DNA of 7,687 nt from Stenotrophomonas maltophilia (GTDB lineage Bacteria; Pseudomonadota; Gammaproteobacteria; Xanthomonadales; Xanthomonadaceae): contig DGIP01000290.1 of assembly GCA_002386405.1 (NCBI GenBank), positions 718 through 8,404 of the forward strand. The letters run 5' to 3'. Under the pieces are notes generated by a model. That model worked only from the letters and a program-made list of their open reading frames with translations, made no database searches and had not been told where the DNA came from. Shown here piece after piece: positions 1 through 6,671 of the stretch. Position 1 is the first letter of the stretch. Each line of letters begins with the position of its first letter. The position numbers and the translations under genes are program-made.

Positions 1-1148
1 GGCGCCGGCAGGCACAGCTGGTAACTGAAGGTATCGGTACCGGTGGCACCGGCGTTGGCGGTGTAGGTGAAGGCACCGGTCGATTGCAGCGTCAGCGTGC
101 CCTGGGTCGGGGCCGTTCCGGTCTGGGTGAAGGTGGAACCGGCAACCGCATTGTCATTGGTGCCCACGTTGCCGTTCACCGCCTGCCCGGCCTGCACCGC
201 CACGCTGTCGTCCACCGCGTTGGGGCTGACGATCAAGGCCACGTTGGCGCTGGCACAGTTGCTGGGGGACGCCGCTTCGCAGATCTGGTACGTCAGCGTG
301 ACCGGACCCGCCGCAGCGGTGGCCGGCACGCTGATGGTGCCGTTGGCGTTGATGGCATAGCCGGCCGGCGCGGTGGTGAGCGTGGCCACCACGGCGGCGT
401 CGGCGAAGGCCGCGCCGTTGAGGGTGTCGTTGGCGAACACACGCGGCGTGGTGCCACCGGCGCCCGGCGCAATCGGCGTGGCGGTGTAGTTGTCGTTGTT
501 GGCAATGATCGCCGCCGCCTGCACGGTGATCGTGGGCGTGGTGGAGGTGTTGTCGCCCGGCGTGGGATCAGTGGTGCCCGGCGGCGGCGTGATGGTGGCG
601 CTGTTGGCCGAGATCGTGGCCGGGGTGACGGTGGGCGCGGTACCACTGACCAGCACCACCAGCACTTCGCCCACGCCGACATTGACCCCGACATTGACGC
701 TGTCGGTGCCCGACGCGGCGGAACAGGAGGTTGCGGCCGATACCGGCGCGCAGGTCCAGGTAACGCCGGTGAGCTGGGTCGGCACCGAATCAGTCAACGT
801 TGCACCCACGGCCTGCGACGGTCCCGCGTTGCGCACTTCGATGCGGTACTGCACCGCGCCGCCGACTGGGACCGGCACGGCCGAGGTGATGGTCTTGACC
901 ACGCTCAACTGCGCCGTAGCCGCCAGGGTGTTGCTGTCGCTGCTGCTGTTGTTGCCGGGGGTGGGATCGGAGATGTCGGCCGGGGCGGCGACCGTGGCGG
1001 TGTTGACCAGCGGGTTGCGGTACGCCTGCGCGTGCACGCCGGCGGTGGCCAGGGCCATCAGCAGTACACCGGCCAAGGGCAGCGCGCGGGCGCGCAGGCG
1101 GCTGGCGGTGGGCTGGGAAAGGAAGCGGCGGGCGCTGGCGGTCGGCAT
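1..1148 (-). CDS. Secreted DUF11 / Ig-like repeat protein, 3' end cut by window edge
   Basis: The reading frame is open from an ATG at 1148 to base 1 with no stop, so at least 382 residues are present and the C-terminus lies outside. GAGGA sits about 7 bases before the ATG. The N-terminus is an unusually long, Arg-rich signal peptide (residues 1-42) with a hydrophobic core at about 23-36 and a likely cut after HAQA. Residues about 79-185 read as a DUF11 domain: LSVVKT opening, GGAVQYRIEVRNAGPSQA, a TDSVP motif and a Cys pair at C133/C142. DPTPGNN (61-67) and DPTPGDN (194-200) flank this domain as near-identical linkers. From about 217 onward there are Ig/cadherin-like repeats with NDN, CEAASPSNC and TDTFSYQLC motifs. 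These families are typical of large exported surface or secreted proteins. A role in adhesion is inference only; no enzymatic motif is visible. Confidence 0.8.
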   Translation of the reverse strand, partial: MPTASARRFLSQPTASRLRARALPLAGVLLMALATAGVHAQAYRNPLVNTATVAAPADISDPTPGNNSSSDSNTLAATAQLSVVKTITSAVPVPVGGAVQYRIEVRNAGPSQAVGATLTDSVPTQLTGVTWTCAPVSAATSCSAASGTDSVNVGVNVGVGEVLVVLVSGTAPTVTPATISANSATITPPPGTTDPTPGDNTSTTPTITVQAAAIIANNDNYTATPIAPGAGGTTPRVFANDTLNGAAFADAAVVATLTTAPAGYAINANGTISVPATAAAGPVTLTYQICEAASPSNCASANVALIVSPNAVDDSVAVQAGQAVNGNVGTNDNAVAGSTFTQTGTAPTQGTLTLQSTGAFTYTANAGATGTDTFSYQLCLPA

Positions 1149-1215
1149 GCAGTGATCCTCGAAAGCATCGCGCAGGGACCTCCCCGCGCGCTGCGTGTTG
1201 CGTCGTTGCTGCCGA

Positions 1216-1238
1216 AGCGCCACCGCCACGGTGGCGCT
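1216..1238. repeat. Perfect 10-bp hairpin between two secreted-protein genes
   Basis: AGCGCCACCG (1216-1225) and CGGTGGCGCT (1229-1238) are exact reverse complements around a 3-base loop. It lies 14 bases past the stop of the upstream minus-strand gene (1253) and about 68 bases before the next ATG (1148). No T-run follows on either strand, so it is not a classical intrinsic terminator. It could be a partial attenuator, an RNA-stabilising 3' hairpin or a REP-like palindrome, but it lacks the GTAG head seen in the repeat at 7401-7425. Confidence 0.6.
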
Positions 1239-1252
1239 CCGGGTGGGTACGA

Positions 1253-3430
1253 CTAGTACGCGGCGGGGTCGGCGCTGAAGCGGACCGGCACGGTGATCGT
1301 GGCCTGCCCGCCATTGATCAGATCGACCCCAAGGCTGACGCTGTTACCGCCGGCCGCACCGCCACTGGCGGCACTGCAGACGCTGCCTGCCGACGCAGCA
1401 CAGCTCCACGGCGCGCTCAGCGTGGCGCCCGCCGGCAGCGTGTCGGTCACCTGCGCAGCGGTGACCGGATCCGGCCCGGCATTGCTGACGGTGATGACGT
1501 AGCTGGCCGTGCCGCCCGGCGTGTAGGTACCGCTGCCATCGGACTTGGTGATCGATAGATCCGCCTGGCGTGTTCGATTGGTGATGCGGCAGACCACGTT
1601 CAGTGGCTGCGCGGACAACGCAGGCGAGGTGAAATTGAAGTTCTGCCCGGTGCCGCTGGTCAGCGTGGTGCCGGCTTGGTCCTTGCACTCCCAGGTGCTG
1701 GCATAGCGCGCCAGCACGGTGGCGGTGCCGGCGGTTTCGGCCAGCGTGTAGACCGTGCCCGGTGTGGTCACCACCGCCGTAGTGGCGCCGTTGTTGCCCA
1801 CGTTGGCCGCGCTGGCCAGGACCGTGGCGCCCTGCGCGACACTGAGGTTGAACACCCCGGTATCGGTGGCGGGCGCCAGCGTCTTGACCAGCTGTACGGT
1901 CGCCGCGCAGCTCTGCGAAATGCTTTCCACCGTGAACACCGCTTGGCCGATGCGGATGCCGAGCAGGCCCAGCAGGTTGTCCACTACCCCGCCCAGCACT
2001 GCAGCCAGGACCGGCGCGACCACCGCATTGACCACGACCCTGAGCGGCTGCAGCAGCGTGCTGACCAGCGCATTGACGATGGTGTTCACCGGCAGCGGCA
2101 GCACGATGAGGCTGTTGACCAGGCGCACCACCGGCGTGCCGCTGGTGATCTGCAGTTCCAGCGAGTTGACCAGCGAGGTGACCAGTGAGGTGGCCGTGAC
2201 CGTGCCGCTGGTCAGCGTGCGGGTCTGTGGATAGGGCCCGTTGAAGACGACAGACTGTGTCGACGGCGTTCCGGTGGCAACGGCACGCACCGATACCGTC
2301 AGTGGCACATCGACATCGGCCACCTTCAGGCCAGCGAGCAGGTTGACCCCCACCGTGACGGCCAGCGAGGTGGCATTGATCGGGGTAACACTGGCCGGGG
2401 TCAGCACGGCGGTGCGGTTGAAGAACACGGCATCGCTGATCGTGCCGATGTACAGGTTGACCAGGCCGGGCCGTGCCTGCAGGGTCACCGCGTTGCTGGC
2501 CAGGTTGACCGCGTTGATGGTGCCTTCGGCACGGGCGATGTCGGCATACACCGACAGGTGCAGCAGCGAGGCGGTGATGTTGGTGCCGGCCAGCGAGACC
2601 AGGCCGCCGACGTTGAGCCCGTTCAACGCCGACACCAGGGGCGCGATGTTGAGCCCCTGGACGACGTCGAAATCGAACTTGAGGCGGATCGCGGCGCTGT
2701 GGAAGCCGGTGCCCACCGGGCCGCAGTTGTACACCGGCGGCTCGATCACCTGCGCCCAGATGCGCACGTTGGCCAGGCCGCCCAGGCCGAGCGGGGCCAG
2801 CTGTGCGGTGGTGAGAGTGACCGGCGTGGGCGTGGTCACCACGTTGCGGAAGTTGTACAGCTGCACGCCACCGGTGATCAGGTCCAGTACGTCCAGGTTG
2901 ACGTTGGCCAGCGAACCGGGCGGCAGGCTGACCTGCAGCAGGTCGGCCAGGCGGATGTTGCCGCTCAGGCCGCTCAGCGAGGGTGTCAGCAGGTTGAGGG
3001 CGTTGGCGGCCAGCGTGTTGCCGTCGGCCTGCAGCACGGACACCAGTGCGGCCTGCAGCTGGCCCAGGGTGATGTTGGCGTTGAGCACCTGGCTGGGGTC
3101 GCTGACCGCGACGCCGCCGTTGAGGCGGGTCAGCAGTGCGTTGAGATTCACATCGGCACCGGCGATGTTGTTCCAGTCCACCGCGGTGATATTGATATTT
3201 GTTCCGGGCAAAAGCGTCGTGAAAAGCAGATTCAGCACGGGGCTTTGTGTGCTATCGACCTGCGCAAGTCGCGGACCAGCGGATACACACGCGCCATTTG
3301 CCGTGCACGCATCCTGGGCATTTGCGACAGTAAATACGCTTGATAGCGCGATACCCATCACAAATAATGCGGACAATCTGACAATCCTGAACCACACTAA
3401 CGCCCTATTCACACCTGACACATTATCCAT
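1253..3430 (-). CDS. Exported protein with TadG-like region and C-terminal DUF11 domain
   Basis: This is a 725-residue protein ending in TAG (1253-1255). I chose the ATG at 3430 because GGGGGA lies 6 bases upstream and a signal peptide follows directly: hydrophobic core about 19-35, likely cut at ANA|Q after residue 38. In-frame GTG (3469) and ATG (3466) starts would add 13 or 12 residues but have no clear Shine-Dalgarno. Residues about 55-500 are rich in Leu, Val, Asn and Ala, with stretches such as VDWNNIAGADVNLNALL, VKTL and LLGIRIGQAVFTVES. From memory these resemble the C-terminal part of TadG-type pilus-assembly proteins; no search was possible. Residues about 507-622 look like a prealbumin/SpaA-type beta domain with paired Cys. 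Residues 623-725 are a DUF11 domain (ADLSITKSDGSG, GGTASYVITVSNAGPDPV, VTDTLPAG) ending FSADPAAY. It is probably exported and surface-associated; function unknown. It lies 104 bases upstream of the other DUF11 gene on the same strand, so the two may be co-transcribed. Confidence 0.82.
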   Translation of the reverse strand: MDNVSGVNRALVWFRIVRLSALFVMGIALSSVFTVANAQDACTANGACVSAGPRLAQVDSTQSPVLNLLFTTLLPGTNINITAVDWNNIAGADVNLNALLTRLNGGVAVSDPSQVLNANITLGQLQAALVSVLQADGNTLAANALNLLTPSLSGLSGNIRLADLLQVSLPPGSLANVNLDVLDLITGGVQLYNFRNVVTTPTPVTLTTAQLAPLGLGGLANVRIWAQVIEPPVYNCGPVGTGFHSAAIRLKFDFDVVQGLNIAPLVSALNGLNVGGLVSLAGTNITASLLHLSVYADIARAEGTINAVNLASNAVTLQARPGLVNLYIGTISDAVFFNRTAVLTPASVTPINATSLAVTVGVNLLAGLKVADVDVPLTVSVRAVATGTPSTQSVVFNGPYPQTRTLTSGTVTATSLVTSLVNSLELQITSGTPVVRLVNSLIVLPLPVNTIVNALVSTLLQPLRVVVNAVVAPVLAAVLGGVVDNLLGLLGIRIGQAVFTVESISQSCAATVQLVKTLAPATDTGVFNLSVAQGATVLASAANVGNNGATTAVVTTPGTVYTLAETAGTATVLARYASTWECKDQAGTTLTSGTGQNFNFTSPALSAQPLNVVCRITNRTRQADLSITKSDGSGTYTPGGTASYVITVSNAGPDPVTAAQVTDTLPAGATLSAPWSCAASAGSVCSAASGGAAGGNSVSLGVDLINGGQATITVPVRFSADPAAY

Positions 3431-3466
3431 CGGCCATCCCCCGGTTTCGTGGCCGCAGCGCTCCAT

Positions 3467-3491
3467 CACGTGTAGGGAAATACCTACCGTG
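3467..3491. promoter_or_regulatory. GTAGG-N6-CCTAC inverted repeat upstream of exported-protein gene
   Basis: GTAGG (3472-3476) and CCTAC (3483-3487) are exact reverse complements around GAAATA. CAC/GTG extends the symmetry outward if one T (3471) is bulged. It is centred about 50 bases before the ATG at 3430, in the likely 5' leader or promoter of the minus-strand gene. The TAGG...CCTA form resembles palindromes bound by LuxR/NarL-type regulators, but no such regulator is encoded in the window and the assignment is inference. Confidence 0.35.
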
Positions 3492-3668
3492 TGTGAAAGG
3501 ATGCTGGCCTGTTCCGATGTTCAGTTTTTTCCGGCGGATTATTTGGCCGGCATGGAGGATTAACTACGTGCACGGGTGACAATCGTCAAACCGGCCAGTA
3601 GATTTACTGAGGGAAGTTGGGCTGTCGCTGCGGGGTTTACGGATGGGTAACCCTGCGGTGCCAACGAC

Positions 3669-3709
3669 AGACAGCAATTCTGTACATTCTGTTGAAAGAA
3701 TTGCTGTCT
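3669..3709. promoter_or_regulatory. Perfect 13-bp inverted repeat, probable operator of the XRE gene
   Basis: AGACAGCAATTCT (3669-3681) and AGAATTGCTGTCT (3697-3709) are exact reverse complements separated by 15 bases. The spacer contributes a direct repeat: ATTCTGT occurs at 3677-3683 and again at 3686-3692. The right arm falls between the candidate -35 and -10 of the XRE gene, so a bound protein would block RNA polymerase. Small XRE proteins typically bind such palindromes as dimers and repress themselves, so the adjacent regulator is the obvious candidate ligand. The arms start 51 bases before the XRE start codon. The sequence does not match the LexA box known from Xanthomonas. Confidence 0.6.
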
Positions 3710-3718
3710 CGTTAGTAT
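3692..3718 (+). promoter_or_regulatory. Candidate promoter for the XRE regulator
   Basis: TTGAAA (3692-3697) matches the sigma-70 -35 consensus at five of six positions. TAGTAT (3713-3718) matches the -10 at four of six. The 15-base spacer is short, so the promoter is either weak or misassigned. A start near 3725 would give a leader of about 35 bases. It overlaps the right arm of the palindrome at 3669-3709, which fits repressor control. Confidence 0.35.
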
Positions 3719-3759
3719 CGATAACCCTCCACCACTCAAGGAATGGGAAGGGGATTGCC

Positions 3760-4119
3760 ATGCTCACGATGTCAGACCGGATCCGTGGGGCGCGGACCAG
3801 TGCAGGGCTGTCGCAATCGCAACTCGCGAATGAGACGGGCGTGAAAAGAAGTGCGGTAGCGCAGTGGGAACGAAAAGAAGGCACGCATCCAAGCGTGGAG
3901 CACCTGGCGCGCATTGCCGTGGTGACGCAGGTGCGCTTCGAGTGGCTCGCCACCGGACGCGGCTGCGGCAAGGCCGATGGCGGCGAGTTGAGCGCCGCGG
4001 CGCCCACCGCCGATTACGCGCGCAACGACCTGGAGGGCAACATCCTGTCGCTGTTCCGGCGCCTGCCGCCGCGCAAGCGGCAGGTGGCGCAATCCATCAT
4101 CGAAATGCTGGGTGTGTAA
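3760..4119 (+). CDS. XRE/Cro-CI family transcriptional regulator
   Basis: This is a 119-residue DNA-binding protein. I chose the ATG at 3760 because GGGAAGGGG (3745-3753) ends 6 bases upstream and the helix-turn-helix domain begins at once; an in-frame ATG at 3643 would add 39 residues that look like non-coding sequence and would place the operator inside the gene. Residues about 5-55 form the HTH_3 fold: RIRGARTSAGLSQSQLA, then recognition helix VKRSAVAQWE and the closing PSVEHLARIA. The segment after about residue 65 is unlike a peptidase or sensory domain. It is a Gly/Ala linker followed by a basic helix (LFRRLPPRKRQVAQSIIEML, 98-117) that could mediate dimerisation. It is convergent with ung and divergent from the exported-protein gene. 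It probably represses its own promoter through the palindrome at 3669-3709. No phage genes flank it, and its targets are unknown. Confidence 0.85.
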   Translation: MLTMSDRIRGARTSAGLSQSQLANETGVKRSAVAQWERKEGTHPSVEHLARIAVVTQVRFEWLATGRGCGKADGGELSAAAPTADYARNDLEGNILSLFRRLPPRKRQVAQSIIEMLGV

Positions 4120-4133
4120 GTAACAACTGGTAG

Positions 4134-4154
4134 GTGACGACTGTTAGTCGTCAC
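4134..4154. terminator. Hairpin at the convergent XRE / ung 3' ends
   Basis: GTGACGACT (4134-4142) and AGTCGTCAC (4146-4154) are exact reverse complements around GTT. The structure spans the stop codon of ung (4144-4146) and lies 15 bases past the TAA of the XRE gene. It could terminate or punctuate transcription from both sides. Neither strand has a following T-run, so intrinsic termination is not assured; stabilising the 3' ends is the alternative. Confidence 0.45.
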
Positions 4155-4869
4155 GCATCAGCTGGAGCGCGGAGCGCTCAGGCAACGACCAATCGATGCC
4201 GCCCAGGCCGCGTCGCTCCAGGTACTGGTTGGCCGACGAGAAGTGTCGGCAGCCCAGGAAACCGCGATGCGCCGACAGCGGCGACGGATGCGGTGCCTTG
4301 AGCACGCGGTGGCGGCCGGTATCGATCACCTTGCCCTTCTGCTGCGCGTAGCTGCCCCACAGCAGGAACACCAGGCCCTCGCGCTCGCGGTTGAGGGTGT
4401 CCACCACGTGGTCGGTGAACCCTTCCCAGCCGCGCTTCTGGTGCGAACCGGCCTGCCCTTCTTCCACGGTCAGCACCGCGTTGAGCAGCAGCACGCCCCG
4501 GCGCGCCCACGGCAGCAGGCAACCATGGTCCGGGCGCGGCAGGCCGAGGTCGGCTTCCAGTTCCTTGTACATGTTCAACAGCGACGGCGGCACCGGCACG
4601 CCCGGCATCACCGAGAAGCTCAGGCCATGGGCCTGGCCCGCGCCGTGGTACGGATCCTGGCCAAGGATGACCACCTTGACCTGGTCGAACGGGGTGGCGT
4701 CGAACGCGGAGAAGATCTGCGGGCCCGGCGGGAACACATGCGCACCGGCCGCCTTGCGCTGGCGCAGGAACGCGGCCAGGTCACGCATCTCGGGGCGCAG
4801 CAGGTAATCGCCAATACTCGCCTTCCAGCTCGCTTCAAGCTGGATGGTCGGTTGTACGTCGTCGTTCAT
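4144..4869 (-). CDS. ung: Uracil-DNA glycosylase, family 1
   Basis: This 241-residue enzyme, the normal length for bacterial family-1 UDG, cleaves the N-glycosidic bond of uracil in DNA to start base-excision repair in the cytoplasm. The water-activating motif GQDPYH is at 70-75 with the catalytic Asp at D72. F85 and N130 (in LLLNAVLTV) match the uracil-stacking and uracil-reading residues. The minor-groove loop HPSPLS is at 194-199 with the catalytic His at H194. All key residues are present, so the enzyme should be active. The ATG overlaps the stop of the upstream receiver gene as ATGA, and no good Shine-Dalgarno precedes it, which points to translational coupling. The stop codon lies inside a perfect hairpin (4134-4154). 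Confidence 0.97.
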   Translation of the reverse strand: MNDDVQPTIQLEASWKASIGDYLLRPEMRDLAAFLRQRKAAGAHVFPPGPQIFSAFDATPFDQVKVVILGQDPYHGAGQAHGLSFSVMPGVPVPPSLLNMYKELEADLGLPRPDHGCLLPWARRGVLLLNAVLTVEEGQAGSHQKRGWEGFTDHVVDTLNREREGLVFLLWGSYAQQKGKVIDTGRHRVLKAPHPSPLSAHRGFLGCRHFSSANQYLERRGLGGIDWSLPERSALQLMRDD

Positions 4870-5708
4870 CGCACCAGGGGTTTGTCGTTGAGGCGTGACA
4901 GGCGCAGCTGGAACAGCACCTTGGTGACCAGCAGCCGCTCTTCGATCGGCTTCTGCACCAGGTCGTTGGCGCCGGCCTGCAGCAGCCCGGACTGGTTGAG
5001 CGGGTTGCCGTCACCGGTCATCACCAGCACCGGCAGGCGCCGCTTTCCGTAGCCGAAGTCCACCCGCACGCGCTCGACCACATCCAGCCCGCTCAGTTCG
5101 CCCTTCAGGGTGACGTCGGTGAGCACCAGGTCGATGCGGTGGCTGCTGCGCCCCAGCGATTCAGCGGTAAGCAGTGCGAACGCCTCTTCGGCGGTCATCA
5201 CGTGCAGCACGTTCAGACTCTGCCGCTCGAGCATGCGCTTGGTCGCTTCGGCCACCACACGGCTGTCTTCCACGTACAGGATGGTGGCGCCGGGAATGGT
5301 TTCCGGCTGCACATAGCCCCGGATGAACGTCGCCAGGGCTTCATGCCCCAGCGCCTTGTCGAAATAGTCGGTGACGTAATCGGTGAAACGGCGCTGCTCG
5401 AGATGCTGCTGGGCATCACCGGAGACGACGATCACCGGCACGTAGGCCTGCCCGGCGGTTTCGCGCACCAGCCGGGCCAGGTCCAGGCCGTCGCCATCGC
5501 TGAGCGTCAGCGAGGTGGTGACCAGGTTGACCGGACCGGCGGCCAACGCCATGCGCGCGTCTTCGATGCTGGCGCAGCCCACCACCTCGACCGCCGGCAG
5601 CTCGCGCTGCAGCACATCGGCGATGAGCTTGCGGACCAGTTTGGAACCATCGACCACCATGACGCGCGGCGCGTCGTCGACCAGGTGCTTCAGTACTTGC
5701 GGACGCAT
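4866..5708 (-). CDS. Tandem-receiver response regulator without output domain
   Basis: This is a 280-residue protein made of two CheY-like receiver (REC) domains. REC1 covers about 14-134. Its acidic pair is reduced to D20-G21, and the phosphoacceptor position, expected in the TD[L/V] motif, is S66 ([12 protein letters not shown]); S96 and K118 remain. REC1 is therefore probably not phosphorylated. REC2, about 140-275, is canonical: E147/D148, phosphoacceptor D198 ([10 protein letters not shown]), T231 (VMTGD) and K253-P254. No DNA-binding, GGDEF, EAL or HD domain follows, so it likely acts by protein-protein contact or as a phosphate sink. The ATG at 5708 lies 12 bases after the ftsX stop, and TGAGG at that stop could serve as its ribosome-binding site. 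It overlaps ung by ATGA. No histidine kinase is in the window, so its partner and output are unknown; a link to cell division is suggested only by position. Confidence 0.9.
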   Translation of the reverse strand: MRPQVLKHLVDDAPRVMVVDGSKLVRKLIADVLQRELPAVEVVGCASIEDARMALAAGPVNLVTTSLTLSDGDGLDLARLVRETAGQAYVPVIVVSGDAQQHLEQRRFTDYVTDYFDKALGHEALATFIRGYVQPETIPGATILYVEDSRVVAEATKRMLERQSLNVLHVMTAEEAFALLTAESLGRSSHRIDLVLTDVTLKGELSGLDVVERVRVDFGYGKRRLPVLVMTGDGNPLNQSGLLQAGANDLVQKPIEERLLVTKVLFQLRLSRLNDKPLVR

Positions 5709-5720
5709 GCAGGGCAGGCC

Positions 5721-6671
5721 TCAGGTTTCGGTCGGACGGGTCTGGCGCAGGAAATGCCCCGTCACCAGCCACGCGCCCAGCCAGCCCAGCACGACAGTGC
5801 CGACCAGCACGAGCGAAGAATGCAACAGGTCCAGCCCATGCAGCACGAACGGGCTGGCATAGCTTTGCGACAGCGCGGCCAGCGGCGGGCGCAGCGCGAG
5901 CCCCGCGCCACCCACCAGCGCCAAGGCGAGCGCACCGGCGCCCAGCCCGTACCACGCGCCCAGGTACAGGAACGGGCGGCGGATGAAGCCGTCGCTGGCG
6001 CCCAGCAGCTGCAACACGCCGATTTCATCGCGGCGCGCCTGAATGTCCAGCCGCACCGTGTTGCCCACCACCAGCGCCGCGCCCAGGCCCAGCAGCACGG
6101 AAAGCACCTGCACCAGGCGCGTGCCGAAGCCCAGCCAGGCATCCAGACGCTTGCGCCACAGCGCATCGTGCTGGACCAGGTCGGCCTGCGGCAGGCCCTC
6201 CAGCGACTGCGCCAGGCGCGCGTCGTCGGTACCGTTGGCCGGGGTGATGATCAGCAGCGAAGGGAGCGGGTTGTCGTGCAGCGCATCGATGGCTTCGCCC
6301 AGTCCGGCGCTGTCGCGCAGCTCGGCCAGGCCTTCATCGGGCGAGCGCAGGGTTACCCCGGCCACATCCGCGCGACCGCGCAGCGTGTCGGCGACCTGTT
6401 TGGCGGCGGCGGCATCGACATCGGTCTTCAGGAACAGGTTGATGTCGCGCGACTGCTGCACGCTGCCGGCGAAATGCTTGAGGTTGTCCAACGCGATCGA
6501 CAGGCCCAGCGGCAGGGCCAGGGCGAGCGCCATCACCATCACGGTCAGCAGGGTGGCCCACGGCTTGCGCCAGGCGCGGCCCAGGCTGAACACCACGCTG
6601 TGGCCGTGGTGGTGCAGCCACACGCCCAGGCGCGACGGTGCTGCGGCTTCCTTGTTGGTGGTGGTACTCAT
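5721..6671 (-). CDS. ftsX: Cell-division ABC transporter membrane subunit FtsX
   Basis: This 316-residue inner-membrane protein is the partner of FtsE. In other bacteria FtsEX does not transport a substrate; it couples ATP hydrolysis at the septum to activation of murein hydrolases, through EnvC in E. coli. The topology is typical of FtsX. A cytoplasmic N-terminus of about 38 residues is followed by TM1 (about 39-61), a large periplasmic domain (about 62-180), TM2 (about 182-204), a cytoplasmic loop with RRDEIGVLQLLGAS (213-226), TM3 (about 234-256) and TM4 (about 284-306). The RxEIxxLxLLGAS segment is the conserved coupling region that contacts the ATPase. The ATG overlaps the ftsE stop as ATGA, and AGGA lies 9 bases upstream. 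I cannot tell from sequence which periplasmic partner it uses. Confidence 0.95.
   Translation of the reverse strand: MSTTTNKEAAAPSRLGVWLHHHGHSVVFSLGRAWRKPWATLLTVMVMALALALPLGLSIALDNLKHFAGSVQQSRDINLFLKTDVDAAAAKQVADTLRGRADVAGVTLRSPDEGLAELRDSAGLGEAIDALHDNPLPSLLIITPANGTDDARLAQSLEGLPQADLVQHDALWRKRLDAWLGFGTRLVQVLSVLLGLGAALVVGNTVRLDIQARRDEIGVLQLLGASDGFIRRPFLYLGAWYGLGAGALALALVGGAGLALRPPLAALSQSYASPFVLHGLDLLHSSLVLVGTVVLGWLGAWLVTGHFLRQTRPTET

Larger units (their letters stand above)
3431..3759. promoter_or_regulatory. Divergent intergenic regulatory region
   Basis: These 329 bases separate the minus-strand exported protein from the plus-strand XRE regulator, and I find no convincing gene in them. Composition is clearly more AT-rich than the coding regions around it, and the drop extends into the start of the exported-protein gene (27 of 60 bases are G/C in 3361-3420). 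It holds two inverted repeats (3467-3491 and 3669-3709) and a candidate plus-strand promoter. A weak minus-strand promoter is possible: TTGACG on the minus strand (3584-3589) and GTTAAT (3559-3564), 19 bases apart. TGGCCGG near 3544-3550 and CCGGCCA near 3591-3597 form another, widely spaced inverted repeat. Confidence 0.6.

Noticed and set aside
1216..1238. Intrinsic terminator
   Set aside because: The stem is strong, but there is no T-run after it on either strand; kept only as an inverted repeat.
84..1256. A long plus-strand open frame
   Set aside because: It is Arg/Gly/His-rich nonsense typical of the antisense of high-GC genes. The minus strand here has a signal peptide, a ribosome-binding site and recognisable DUF11 motifs.
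2241..3563. A 440-codon plus-strand open frame
   Set aside because: It is antisense to the exported-protein gene and runs through the intergenic region without any recognisable motif.
3669..3709. LexA/SOS box reading of the palindrome
   Set aside because: The arms do not match the E. coli LexA box or the Xanthomonas TTAGTAGTAATACTACTAA type. The adjacent XRE protein has no autopeptidase domain.
3564..4007. A minus-strand open frame over the XRE gene and its promoter
   Set aside because: The plus strand encodes a clear helix-turn-helix protein with a good ribosome-binding site; the minus-strand product shows no domain.
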